This document shows positions 25,879-34,926 of a DNA stretch of 53,198 bases, piece by piece (positions within the stretch are counted from its first letter, which is position 1; each line of letters begins with the position of its first letter). Source of the DNA: an uncultured Saprospiraceae bacterium. Its GTDB lineage: Bacteria; Bacteroidota; Bacteroidia; Chitinophagales; Saprospiraceae. The position numbers and the translations under genes were made by a program. The notes under the pieces are model-generated. The model made no database searches. It was not told the DNA's origin and saw nothing but the letters and a program-made list of their open reading frames with translations. The stretch spans positions 1 to 53,198 of the forward strand of contig CALBEE010000150.1 in NCBI GenBank assembly GCA_937927575.1, in the 5' to 3' direction.

Positions 25879-26270
25879 AGGCTTTAAAAAAAGAGAGAAC
25901 CATTCTTATCTTTTTCACCAATCTTTTAGCGGATTCCAGAATAATTTACGGTTACAATAGGACTACCTTGATTAGGTTATTTTCTTATGAAACTGATAGT
26001 CTATAGTTCTCTCTATGGATGAGTTACAGAAAGCCAAAACACCTAGAAGCTTCCGTAACAGTGCACAATATAGGTAATTTATACATTAAATAATAAAATA
26101 ATATGAAAACATTCCTAACCGTATTTTCAATACATTAATATGATATTATTCAAATAGGATTGTATAATTCCTTTATATTGGTTTTTTGTGGAGTCTTTAC
26201 CCTACAATCATCAATTATGCAAATAATATGCCATATATACTAAATCTGTAATATATATAACTCTGACCCT
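25879..26270. other. Gene-free interval of 392 nt
   Basis: Very AT-rich with no credible gene; the only small frames are of 11-20 codons. A 9-nt inverted pair, AGAGAGAAC (25892-25900) and GTTCTCTCT (26006-26014), is separated by 105 nt and may be chance. The promoter of the VPS10-like gene must lie here but no consensus element was found. Confidence 0.5.
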
Positions 26271-29200
26271 ATGAATTTTACTATAAAAACCGTCGTTTTA
26301 CTACTTGCTGCTACTATTTTTTCGTACCAAGCTGATGCCCAATCAAAAAACTCACAACCCACTGACTATGAGTACTATAGCACCGTAAAATGGAGAAACA
26401 TAGGACCCAAAAGAGGAGGAAGATCATGTGCTGTGGCTGGAGTACCTCAAAAACCAAATTTATTTTACTTCGGAGCGACGGGTGGAGGTGTGTGGAAGAC
26501 GCTAGACGGCGGTAGATCATGGGATAACATCTCTGATGGCTTCTTTGGCGGATCAATTGGTAGCATCGCAGTAGCGTCATCTGACCCTAATGTGATCTAT
26601 GTTGGTGGTGGTGAAAAAACAGTGCGTGGTAATGTTTCATATGGCTATGGAGTATGGAAATCATGGAATGCCGGTAAAACATGGCAATTTTCGGGTCTAC
26701 CCGCTAGTAGACATATTTCCCGTATTAGAATACATCCAAACAATCCAGATATCGTATTTGCTGCGGTGATGGGAGATTTATTTAAAGATACACCAGATAG
26801 AGGCGTCTACAAAAGTACGGATGGAGGAATATCGTGGAGAAAGGTCTTATATAGCGATGCTAGTTCAGGAGCTGTAGATCTAATCATCGATCCGACCAAC
26901 CATAGAATTATGTATGCGAGTACTTGGACCATCAGAAGAACGCCTTATAGCCTATCAAGTGGTGGTAAGGGATCTCGCATGTACAAAAGTACAGACGGAG
27001 GTGAGACATGGTCAGATATTAGTGAAAACGAAGGACTGCCCTCAGGAACTTGGGGTATCAGTGGTATCGCGGTATCTCCACTAAATGGAGAAAGAATCTG
27101 GGCAATCATAGAAAATGATAAGGGAGGTGTATATAGATCAGACGATGGCGGTTCCACTTGGAACAAAATGAATGATGAAAGAGCATTAAGGCAAAGGGCC
27201 TGGTACTACACAAGGATATACGCTGATACTGAAGATGAGAATACGGTTTACGTGATGAACGTGCGTTACCACAAATCCACAGATGGTGGAAAGACCTTCT
27301 CAGCCAATCGTGCTCCTCACGGAGATCATCATGATCTTTGGATTGCACCGGAAAACCCAAATAGAATGATCATAGGAGATGATGGTGGAGCGCAAGTCAC
27401 ATACGATGGCGGTGAAACTTGGAGTACTTATCATAATCAACCTACATCTCAATTTTATAGAGTTACTACTGACAATCATTTTCCGTATAGAATTTATGCG
27501 GCTCAGCAGGATAATAGCACTATAAGAATCGCCCATAGGACCACTGGCAGATCTATAGGAGAAGATGATTGGGAAGGTACAGCAGGCGGAGAATCAGCAC
27601 ATATTGCCATAGATCCTGAAGATAATGACATAGTATATGGAGGAAGCTATGATGGTTTTCTTACACGCCGGAATCATAGGACAGGAGATATAAGAGCTAT
27701 CAATGTATGGCCAGATAATCCAATGGGACATGGTGCAGAAGGAATGAAATATCGATTTCAGTGGAATTTTCCAATTTTCTTTTCACAGCACAATCCTAAT
27801 AGATTATACACAGCTTCGCAGCACCTGCACGTCACAGAAGATGAAGGTCAGACATGGAAAATAATTTCTCCAGACTTGACTCGTAATGAAGCGGAGAAAC
27901 TCGTTTCGTCTGGTGGACCTATCACACAAGACAATACAAGTGTGGAATATTACGCTACTATCTTTGCTGCTGCTGAATCACCACTAAAAGAAGGACTGAT
28001 ATGGGCAGGAAGTGATGATGGCCGCCTTCATGTAACTCAAAATGGTGGCTTGGATTGGACAGATATTACTAGTACAAAGATGCCTAAGTATCTAATGATT
28101 AACAGTATCGAACCAAGTCCTTTTGACGAAGGCACTTGTTATGTAGCTGGCACAATGTATAAGTCTGGAGACTATAAGCCTTATCTTTTCAAAACGGAAA
28201 ACTATGGTCAATCTTGGACACAAATCACTACAGGTATTCCTAATGATCATTTTACAAGAGTATTAAGATCAGACAAATCTCAAAAAGGCTATCTCTATGC
28301 AGGTGGAGAGTCCGGAATGTATATTAGCCGAAATGACGGCCGCTCTTGGGAATCATTACAACTCAATATGCCTATTGTACCGATCACAGATTTAGCCGTA
28401 AAAGGCGATCATCTTATAGCCGCTACTCAAGGTAGAGGACTTTGGATTATAGACGATCTGCATATTATCAAGCAAGTTGATTCTAAGAAAAAGAAAGGTA
28501 ATTTTGTATATGCACCAGATATCGCATATCGTATGAGTGGTTCTGCTCCGAAAGATGCAAAAGGCGCTGGTGTAAATCACCCAGGTGGCGTAAATCTTCA
28601 TTATTATTTAGAACAATATGACGAAAAGAAAGACACCATCTCTATTAGTTATCTAATGGGATCTGATACGATTGCAAATTTTTCTACGCACTCAGATCAG
28701 AAAGAATTTAAGCTCAAAGATATAGTGAAAGGTAGTAATAAGCATAGATGGAATATGCGCTACCCTACCGCGAAAAAATTTGATGGAATGATACTTTGGT
28801 GGGGCAGTACTAACGGTGCAATGGTGGCTCCTGGAAAATATTCAGCAGTCATCAGTCATAATGGAAAAAAAATGGATACCGAATTCATTATTGCCAAGAA
28901 TCCAAATACAGAGCAAACCAACGATGATATAAATGCACAAGTAAAATTTGTGCAATCCATCAACAATAAAGTAACGGAATCACATCAAGCGATTATTGAT
29001 ATTAGATCATTACGAAAACAAATGAAAGCATACGTTGGGAAATCTAAAAATGAAGACCTTATCAATGAGTCGGAAAAAATAGATAGTATCATGACTGTGA
29101 TAGAAGAAGCTCTCTATCAAACTAAAAATAGAAGTGGGCAAGATCCATTAAATTTTCCGATCAGACTTACTAACAAATTGGCCCACCTAAATTCTCTAAC

Positions 29201-29375
29201 ACAGATGGGCACTAATGACTACCCTCCTACAGCGGCTTCTATAGCGGTGAGAGATGAACTCATAACAGAAATTGATAAACACTTGGCAAATTGGGAAAAA
29301 GTGAAAAAAGAGTTGATTCCTTCATTTAATCAAATGGTGCGAGATAAGGCCTTAGATGTAATTATCTTGGAATGA
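26271..29375 (+). CDS. Exported VPS10/sortilin-type BNR-repeat protein
   Basis: A signal peptide (1-23, ending YQADAQ) leads into two or three beta-propeller-like arrays of Asp-box repeats (DGGRSWDNIS, DGGISWRKV, DGGETWSDI, DGGSTWNKM, DEGQTWKII, YGQSWTQI, DGRSWESL) up to about residue 720. A C-terminal helical and beta region follows (to 1034). The protein is often annotated glycosyl hydrolase, but Asp-boxes are a fold marker only and no sialidase catalytic residues are identifiable. It ends in VIILE and lacks a T9SS domain, so it is probably periplasmic. It is followed 31 nt later by a serine hydrolase gene and likely shares its transcript. Confidence 0.8.
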   Translation: MNFTIKTVVLLLAATIFSYQADAQSKNSQPTDYEYYSTVKWRNIGPKRGGRSCAVAGVPQKPNLFYFGATGGGVWKTLDGGRSWDNISDGFFGGSIGSIAVASSDPNVIYVGGGEKTVRGNVSYGYGVWKSWNAGKTWQFSGLPASRHISRIRIHPNNPDIVFAAVMGDLFKDTPDRGVYKSTDGGISWRKVLYSDASSGAVDLIIDPTNHRIMYASTWTIRRTPYSLSSGGKGSRMYKSTDGGETWSDISENEGLPSGTWGISGIAVSPLNGERIWAIIENDKGGVYRSDDGGSTWNKMNDERALRQRAWYYTRIYADTEDENTVYVMNVRYHKSTDGGKTFSANRAPHGDHHDLWIAPENPNRMIIGDDGGAQVTYDGGETWSTYHNQPTSQFYRVTTDNHFPYRIYAAQQDNSTIRIAHRTTGRSIGEDDWEGTAGGESAHIAIDPEDNDIVYGGSYDGFLTRRNHRTGDIRAINVWPDNPMGHGAEGMKYRFQWNFPIFFSQHNPNRLYTASQHLHVTEDEGQTWKIISPDLTRNEAEKLVSSGGPITQDNTSVEYYATIFAAAESPLKEGLIWAGSDDGRLHVTQNGGLDWTDITSTKMPKYLMINSIEPSPFDEGTCYVAGTMYKSGDYKPYLFKTENYGQSWTQITTGIPNDHFTRVLRSDKSQKGYLYAGGESGMYISRNDGRSWESLQLNMPIVPITDLAVKGDHLIAATQGRGLWIIDDLHIIKQVDSKKKKGNFVYAPDIAYRMSGSAPKDAKGAGVNHPGGVNLHYYLEQYDEKKDTISISYLMGSDTIANFSTHSDQKEFKLKDIVKGSNKHRWNMRYPTAKKFDGMILWWGSTNGAMVAPGKYSAVISHNGKKMDTEFIIAKNPNTEQTNDDINAQVKFVQSINNKVTESHQAIIDIRSLRKQMKAYVGKSKNEDLINESEKIDSIMTVIEEALYQTKNRSGQDPLNFPIRLTNKLAHLNSLTQMGTNDYPPTAASIAVRDELITEIDKHLANWEKVKKELIPSFNQMVRDKALDVIILE

Positions 29376-29406
29376 TTTATCGCAATATTTTAATAGTAAA
29401 AAAGTA

Positions 29407-30537
29407 ATGAAAAGCAAGCTCATAAAAATAACATTACTTACAACGGTTATGGTGGCAGCTTTGAATTCTTGCAGCCACAAGACATTTAAGCAAAACTTGA
29501 ATGTCAAAAATTTCTCTAGTCAATTTATTGCCAAAGTAGACTCTATTGTTATTCAAAGAATGAACGAATACAATATACCTGGCTTGGCCATAGGCCTGGT
29601 TAAAAACGATACGATAGTATATACAGAAGGTTACGGTGTCTCCAATATTCAAAATCGAAAACCGGTGACTCCAAACTCAATATTTCATACAGCATCAATA
29701 AGTAAATTATTTACGGCGATGGCAGTTATGACATTAGTACATGAAAATAAATTAGCATTAAATGACAAATTAGTTGATGTAATACCTAGTCTGAAATATG
29801 AAGATCAAAGAGTTCAACAAATAACTATTAAAAATCTTTTGAATCATACTTCTGGTCTGCCTGATATTAGCAACTATAATTGGAGTAATAATAATCAAGA
29901 TGATAGCAGTCTGAAAGAATATGTAATGGGTCTAAATCTTAGACTTAATTCTAATCCTTCGACCCAATACCAATACAGCAACTTAGCCTATGATATTCTG
30001 GGCTATGTCATAGAGAAAATTTCATCTATAAATTTCGAAAAATTTGTAAAGGAAAATATTCTAAATACTAGTGAAATGTATACCAGTGATTTTAGATATT
30101 TCGAAATAGAAGACTCTTTAAAAACAACGCCACATTCCAAGCGCTGGTTGACTAAAAAAGTACACACCAGAAAAACCTATCCGTATACCAGAGAACATGC
30201 ACCAAGTAGCACTCTAAATTCTTCTTCCCATGACCTCAGTAAATGGATGATTTCATTCTTAAAAATCATGGATAAATCAAATACTAATAACCAATACATA
30301 GAAATGACTATGCCTAGTATTGAATCTTATCCTTATATCGGATTAGGTTTTCAATTAGATAATATTCATGAGAACAAAACTATAGGACATTATGGCGGCG
30401 ACAAAGGATTTAGGAGCTATCTTCTCATGATACCTAAAGAAAAAATCGGATTAGTAATTTTAGCCAACTGTGATTATAATGAAGATTTTCGACAAGAGAT
30501 CTTGCATGCCATATCAAAACTGATGCTTGTCAATTAG
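29407..30537 (+). CDS. Class C beta-lactamase-like serine hydrolase lipoprotein
   Basis: A lipoprotein signal (VAALNSC) precedes the beta-lactamase/D-alanyl-D-alanine-carboxypeptidase fold. The nucleophile motif is S97-I-S-K100 (HTASISKLFTAM), the second motif is Y190-S-N (YQYSNLAYDILGY), and the third is HYGGDKG. These match the S-x-x-K, Y-x-N and H/K-x-G triad of serine beta-lactamase-like hydrolases (PF00144). The 376-residue length fits. Substrates in this family range from peptidoglycan to esters and peptides, so no specific role is assigned. It is attached to the periplasmic face of a membrane, downstream of the VPS10-like gene. Confidence 0.88.
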   Translation: MKSKLIKITLLTTVMVAALNSCSHKTFKQNLNVKNFSSQFIAKVDSIVIQRMNEYNIPGLAIGLVKNDTIVYTEGYGVSNIQNRKPVTPNSIFHTASISKLFTAMAVMTLVHENKLALNDKLVDVIPSLKYEDQRVQQITIKNLLNHTSGLPDISNYNWSNNNQDDSSLKEYVMGLNLRLNSNPSTQYQYSNLAYDILGYVIEKISSINFEKFVKENILNTSEMYTSDFRYFEIEDSLKTTPHSKRWLTKKVHTRKTYPYTREHAPSSTLNSSSHDLSKWMISFLKIMDKSNTNNQYIEMTMPSIESYPYIGLGFQLDNIHENKTIGHYGGDKGFRSYLLMIPKEKIGLVILANCDYNEDFRQEILHAISKLMLVN

Positions 30538-30543
30538 AAGCAA

Positions 30544-30682
30544 AAATCGCAATCAAGTATAAATAGAAACGAAGCAAATCTACTTCGTCATAATCTACAC
30601 TAAGGAAAATCTAGGAAGGCACTTAAGTCATTAGAACCGATATAGCTTTGCGATTTTGGGGTAAAAATTTGAGAAATCGCAA
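30544..30682. promoter_or_regulatory. Three copies of the 9-mer AAATCGCAA upstream of the HTH-Fic gene (candidate operators)
   Basis: AAATCGCAA occurs at 30544-30552 and 30674-30682 on the plus strand and inverted at 30648-30656. The last two make a perfect 9-bp inverted repeat with a 17-nt spacer that encloses the -33 element of the fic promoter (TTTG at 30668-30671). The placement fits autoregulation by the HTH domain of the Fic protein, which is an inference. Confidence 0.5.
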
Positions 30683-30698
30683 TATATGACTAATTTTG
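30668..30698 (+). promoter_or_regulatory. Consensus promoter of the HTH-Fic gene
   Basis: TTTG (30668-30671) and TAATTTTG (30691-30698) are 19 nt apart, an exact fit to the Bacteroidota consensus. The ATG is at 30727. The -33 box sits between the arms of an inverted repeat. Confidence 0.7.
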
Positions 30699-30726
30699 TC
30701 ATGTTGTTTTATGTCAATAAATTAGG

Positions 30727-31803
30727 ATGGAAACTATAGGGCTCAAAATCAGAGAAGTGCGAAAAGCCAACGGCATGACCATAAAACATGTAGCTCAATC
30801 ATTAGATATTGATCAAGCGCTTATTAGCAAATATGAAAACGATCGACGCTACCCTTCTGAAGAGCATATGCTTGTTATTGCACAATTCTTTGAGGATTGT
30901 GGTAACGCGTTAATGACACAATGGATCAGTGATAAGATTTATAGCATAGTAAAAAAGTATCCTACATATGCAGAAAAAGCAATAGAAGTAGCTGAAGAGA
31001 GGATCGCGTACCTATCAAAAGCTCAAGCAATGGATGCGCCAAGACTTGATAAAGCTTTAGAGATTAAGATCAATACTGCTAATACACTGCATACCAAATG
31101 GAATAGCCTAAAACCTCTGGAAGCAACAGCATTGGCAAAGATGCAAGAGCATTTTAGATTAGCTTATACGCATGAGAGCAATAAAATAGAAGGCAATACG
31201 CTTACACTCCAGGATACATTTTTAGTCATCAAAGAGGGACTTACTATAAGTGGTAAGACTATGACGGAACACCTAGAGGCCATCAACCACTCCGATGCGA
31301 TAGACTTTATTGATGATATCGTTAGTCGAAAGGAAGTACTTTCTTCTCGTACGATTAATGAGATCCATTCACTAATACTTAGAGGTATCGATAGTCCGAA
31401 TGCGGGCAGATATCGCCAAGTACCTGTGATGATCAATGGAAGTGCGCATAAGCCTCCCCAGCCATTTTTGATAGATAAGTATATGGAAGACTACTATCAT
31501 TTCTATGAGTTGAATAAAGATGCTATGCACCCAATCCTTCTTGCAGCTGAAATGCATGAGAGATTAGTGACCATACATCCTTACATCGATGGGAATGGAA
31601 GGACAAGTAGACTCATAATGAATCTTATTTTGCTGAGACACGGCTATACTATTGCTAATCTTAAAGGTGATAATATCTCTAAGTTGAAATACTATAGAGC
31701 ATTGAATAAAGTACAAACTGATCATGACTCGACTGAGTTTTATCATCTGATACTTGACGCTGTTATCGAATCTCTTGAAGCGCACATTGGATTAGCTGGA
31801 TAG
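30727..31803 (+). CDS. HTH-Fic fusion: XRE DNA-binding domain with Fic AMP-transferase domain
   Basis: Residues 1-60 are an XRE HTH (IREVRKANGMTIKHVAQSLDIDQALISKYEN). The Fic core contains the active-site motif H284PYIDGNGRTSR295 with the catalytic His and phosphate-binding GNGR, an intact consensus. An N-terminal inhibitory motif S151-N-K-I-E155-G156 (the [S/T]xxxE[G/N] type) lies in the same chain, so activity should be self-inhibited (class II Fic). Fic enzymes transfer AMP, or sometimes other nucleotide moieties, to Ser/Thr/Tyr of proteins. The product has 358 residues and its gene is monocistronic, with its own promoter, candidate operators and terminator. The target is unknown. Confidence 0.9.
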   Translation: METIGLKIREVRKANGMTIKHVAQSLDIDQALISKYENDRRYPSEEHMLVIAQFFEDCGNALMTQWISDKIYSIVKKYPTYAEKAIEVAEERIAYLSKAQAMDAPRLDKALEIKINTANTLHTKWNSLKPLEATALAKMQEHFRLAYTHESNKIEGNTLTLQDTFLVIKEGLTISGKTMTEHLEAINHSDAIDFIDDIVSRKEVLSSRTINEIHSLILRGIDSPNAGRYRQVPVMINGSAHKPPQPFLIDKYMEDYYHFYELNKDAMHPILLAAEMHERLVTIHPYIDGNGRTSRLIMNLILLRHGYTIANLKGDNISKLKYYRALNKVQTDHDSTEFYHLILDAVIESLEAHIGLAG

Positions 31804-31824
31804 CAGACTGGAAATTACAAGACT

Positions 31825-31861
31825 AGACCTTCGATGCCATAGAAAGCTCGAAGGTCTTTTT
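31825..31861 (+). terminator. Rho-independent terminator after the HTH-Fic gene
   Basis: A perfect 10-bp stem AGACCTTCGA (31825-31834) with TCGAAGGTCT (31848-31857) is followed by a T run (31857-31861). It lies 22 nt after the fic stop. Confidence 0.85.
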
Positions 31862-31886
31862 ATCTTCGTTGCAAATTATAAGCATC

Positions 31887-32936
31887 ATGATAGATATCTC
31901 AGCAGCAGTACTCAACCAAGTCGTTATACATAGAGTAGGCAATCAATCTAAGGACGAGGGAATATTTATATCCAATGATATGGCTATCATTGATCAACCT
32001 TTATCAGAATTGCTACTGGATTATTTTCTGAAATCATTTGCAAATGCTTCTGAAACTTATCAATTTGTTCATAATGTAGATATCAATATGAATGTCGTCT
32101 ATCATAGTGCGAAACATTCATTTGAAGATCCTGCATCTGTACATGAACAGTCAACAAATATTCTGCGTCACCTTTATGACCAATCTAGACATCCACATAT
32201 CAAGTCAGGTGATCTCTTTGTAGCGACATTCGACAATATCTTAATTTATGATGAATTAGTTTCTGCAGTAGGAATATTCAAAGCTGAAAACAAAGACAGT
32301 TTCATAACCCTCAAAGAGAATGACAACCGAATCATTATCAATCAAGAACTGGGCATCGGAACGAGAAGAATAGATAAAGGATGTATTATATTAGAAACCG
32401 AGATGGAACAAGGATATCGCATTCTATCGATAGACCATAACAACTATGATGCAGAATACTGGTTACGCCAATTTCTAGGGATAGACTATGTAAAAGATGA
32501 CAATTTTGATACTAAAGCTTACATTGACTTTTGCAAAGGATTTTCTGAAGAAGTCGTAAAAGAAAAACTAGATAAAAAGGGACAGATAGATTTCCTTAAT
32601 CAATCTGTGAGATATCTTGAAGAATCCGAGTCTGTAGATGTAGAAGAATTTAAAAACACCATTTTTGGAGATGAAGAATTGAAAAAAGATTTTGATGATT
32701 ACAAGCGAAATTTTGAAGCCAACAACAACCTTGAAATCAAAGAAACATTCGATGTATCTGCCACCGTGTTAAAAAAGCAAAAGAAAAAATTAAAATCCCT
32801 CATTCAGCTAGATACCGGTATAAAAATCAAATTAGATTTTCAAAATACTGAATCTGTTGATAGATTTATCTATAAAGGCTACGATACAGAACGTGGTATG
32901 CAATTCTATAAAGTCTACTTTAATACTGAACGATAG
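31887..32936 (+). CDS. NdpA/YejK-like nucleoid-associated protein
   Basis: From the ATG at 31887 the protein has 349 residues, close to the 335 of the NdpA family (PF04245). Recognisable features are the N-terminal segment AAVLNQVVIHRVGNQSKDEGIFIS, the middle block SGDLFVATFDNILIYDELVSAVGIFKAENKDSFI, and DAEYWLRQFLGIDYVKDDNFDTKAYIDFCKGF. Family members bind DNA in the nucleoid or occur near phage-defence genes. Here the neighbours are a Fic gene and an ECF operon. A weak -7 element (TATCTTCG at 31861-31868) directly follows the fic terminator, suggesting separate transcription. Confidence 0.85.
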   Translation: MIDISAAVLNQVVIHRVGNQSKDEGIFISNDMAIIDQPLSELLLDYFLKSFANASETYQFVHNVDINMNVVYHSAKHSFEDPASVHEQSTNILRHLYDQSRHPHIKSGDLFVATFDNILIYDELVSAVGIFKAENKDSFITLKENDNRIIINQELGIGTRRIDKGCIILETEMEQGYRILSIDHNNYDAEYWLRQFLGIDYVKDDNFDTKAYIDFCKGFSEEVVKEKLDKKGQIDFLNQSVRYLEESESVDVEEFKNTIFGDEELKKDFDDYKRNFEANNNLEIKETFDVSATVLKKQKKKLKSLIQLDTGIKIKLDFQNTESVDRFIYKGYDTERGMQFYKVYFNTER

Positions 32937-32939
32937 TTT

Positions 32940-34367
32940 CTATTTTCCAAATCTCCAAATTAATCCTAATTCTAGTCCAAAAAATTGATAATTAGAATTG
33001 AGATTCTTTATCGATTGATGGTCCGCGAGAGATAGTTTCTGAAAATTAAATCTCGAGGTAATAGCCCATGCATTATTGAATCGATATTTTGTCGATAAAA
33101 ACCCATTCATCGAAGGACTTACCCACTTACCACCTACTCTATTAATTACTGGCCTACCTAAGTCAGAGAGAATAACATGAGTATCTGATAAATGGTAATT
33201 AAGATAAACACCTAATCCTACTCCAAAGTCGAATTTATTAATTGACTTATGCATTGATATTGATAACGGAATTGAGATAATTCTTTGGCTATTATATTGT
33301 TCTATAGTATATTCTTGACCTACAGAATCAATACCATTTATAAGAACACTACTATCTTGTAAAATTAATTCATCGTTTTCGAAAATATATCTATTATAAA
33401 AGTAAGGGTCGATATCTTTAAAAATATTTTCATTGACCCATTTATCAGTAGTCATTGAATATCTAATCCCAGATTCCAACTTTAAGTTTTTGTATTTAAA
33501 AAGTTTAAATCTCAAGCCAATACTCCATTGCTCTAATAGTTTTTCAGAATTGTTTCTAGCAGTAGCATAAGCTTTATCCTCTGTTTCTATCGATTTGTTA
33601 CCTAAAGATATCCCACTATAAATTTCGAGTTCTGTAAAATAATTTCGCTCATCTTCATCTTCAAGTATGGAATACTCCAAAAAATTCTCTGCAGCATCAA
33701 TGACTACTAGATCTCGTTCTATATCCAACAAACCAACTTTCAAATACTTCACTTTGGACATTACTAATTCCTTTCTTATGCTCCACCCTGCATCTAATAC
33801 TTTTGCTATTTCATTTTCTTTATACTCATTTCTAAAATCAAAATATTTATCAGCTACCTCATTAGATTTCAAATCCTCTTGTCGAAGTATTTCTGAATAG
33901 GCCTTGGATTCACTTTGTAGTATATTCAAGTGATCGAAATCACTTTTGAAATTTGATTCAAATTTATCTCTATCGGAAAGAGCAACAGAAGATATAATTT
34001 CGGAACTTAAAGCACTATTCAAATTACTGTTACCCAGTGAATTAAAAGATAATTCTTCTACTTTTTCAGTATCACCTTTTTTCTGCTTACTGCTTTCGAT
34101 AGTAGTAATTTGAATAGAATCAGACGTCGCTCTTACTAGAGGCATTATAGAATTTTCTGCATTGCTACTATCACCTAAATTCGAAAAATATAACATGGAT
34201 AGAATAACGCCTAACAACATAACTCCTCCAAACCACCATATCGCAATAAATCTTTTTCTTCTTCTTTCTAGTTTCTTTTCTACACCATTCCAAATTATAT
34301 CAGGATTGATATCATCGGAATAATTTTCTGCCGTTTTTTTGATTATATTTTTAATATCTTCTTTCAT
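32940..34367 (-). CDS. Membrane-anchored barrel protein, likely partner (anti-sigma-like) of the ECF sigma factor
   Basis: The first roughly 38 residues are a charged cytosolic segment (MKEDIKNIIKKTAENYSDD), then a single membrane helix at about 41-62 (IAIWWFGGVMLLGVILSML). A long low-complexity periplasmic linker with much Ser/Glu follows, and from about residue 245 a strand-rich region resembling an outer-membrane barrel (GISLGNKSIETEDK, IPLSISMHKSINKFDFGVGLGVYL, FLSTKYRFNNAWAITS, LELGLIWRFGK). The architecture suggests a bridge from cytosol to outer membrane. It follows the sigma gene by 12 nt. No anti-sigma domain can be named, so the regulatory role is inferred from position. Confidence 0.6.
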   Translation of the reverse strand: MKEDIKNIIKKTAENYSDDINPDIIWNGVEKKLERRRKRFIAIWWFGGVMLLGVILSMLYFSNLGDSSNAENSIMPLVRATSDSIQITTIESSKQKKGDTEKVEELSFNSLGNSNLNSALSSEIISSVALSDRDKFESNFKSDFDHLNILQSESKAYSEILRQEDLKSNEVADKYFDFRNEYKENEIAKVLDAGWSIRKELVMSKVKYLKVGLLDIERDLVVIDAAENFLEYSILEDEDERNYFTELEIYSGISLGNKSIETEDKAYATARNNSEKLLEQWSIGLRFKLFKYKNLKLESGIRYSMTTDKWVNENIFKDIDPYFYNRYIFENDELILQDSSVLINGIDSVGQEYTIEQYNSQRIISIPLSISMHKSINKFDFGVGLGVYLNYHLSDTHVILSDLGRPVINRVGGKWVSPSMNGFLSTKYRFNNAWAITSRFNFQKLSLADHQSIKNLNSNYQFFGLELGLIWRFGK

Positions 34368-34379
34368 TACGATTTGTCA

Positions 34380-34919
34380 TTAAACGACCATTTTATTAGG
34401 CTGAATAGATTTTTGCAATAGCACTTTAGCTCTCGAGTATAAAGATCTAGATGTACTAGGTTGTACATTTAGTATCTCTGCAATCTCATTATGAGAATAT
34501 CCATCAATGGCATAAAGTCCAATGACTTGCTTATACTTTAAAGGCAAATTATAAATTGCATTCATTAATTCTTCGGCATCAAAATTAGCTAGGGCCATTG
34601 GTTCTATAGATCGCTCTAATACATTATCTAATACATAAGCTTCTTTAGTGTAACTCATTTTTTTATACTTGGAAATTCCAGCATTCATCACTATCTTTTT
34701 CATCCAAGCTAATAAGGCACTTTCTTCATCTCCCTTAAACTTATCAATGTGTTGATATATGGAAATAAAAGCATCTTGCAACACATCTTTAGCATCTTCC
34801 GTATTTCGAGTATAAATTCTAGCAACAGTCATTAGCTGTGGTGTGTGCTTATACACCAGCTCTCTGAAGGTATTATGATTACCTTGCTTAAGTTGCGATA
34901 TGACTGTTACTAGATTCAA
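34380..34919 (-). CDS. ECF RNA polymerase sigma factor
   Basis: The 179 residues contain sigma-2 (RELVYKHTPQLMTVARIYTRNTEDAKDVLQDAFISIYQHIDKFKG) with the DAxDVxQD segment, and sigma-4 (LPLKYKQVIGLYAIDGYSHNEIAEILNVQPSTSRSLYSRAKVLLQK) with its HTH. Regions 1 and 3 are absent, which defines the extracytoplasmic-function group. The sigma factor would direct RNA polymerase to its own regulon, often including its operon. The gene sits between a surface-type lipoprotein gene (7 nt upstream) and the membrane-anchored barrel gene (12 nt downstream). Confidence 0.93.
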   Translation of the reverse strand: MNLVTVISQLKQGNHNTFRELVYKHTPQLMTVARIYTRNTEDAKDVLQDAFISIYQHIDKFKGDEESALLAWMKKIVMNAGISKYKKMSYTKEAYVLDNVLERSIEPMALANFDAEELMNAIYNLPLKYKQVIGLYAIDGYSHNEIAEILNVQPSTSRSLYSRAKVLLQKSIQPNKMVV

Positions 34920-34926
34920 ATTTATA

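Noticed and set aside
25892-26014. Long-range inverted pair AGAGAGAAC/GTTCTCTCT as a regulatory stem
   Set aside because: Nine bases separated by 105 nt in AT-rich DNA are expected by chance and no gene boundary fits.
26271-29375. Sialidase or glycoside hydrolase from Asp-box repeats
   Set aside because: Asp-boxes are structural. No arginine triad or Tyr/Glu/Asp catalytic set could be identified.
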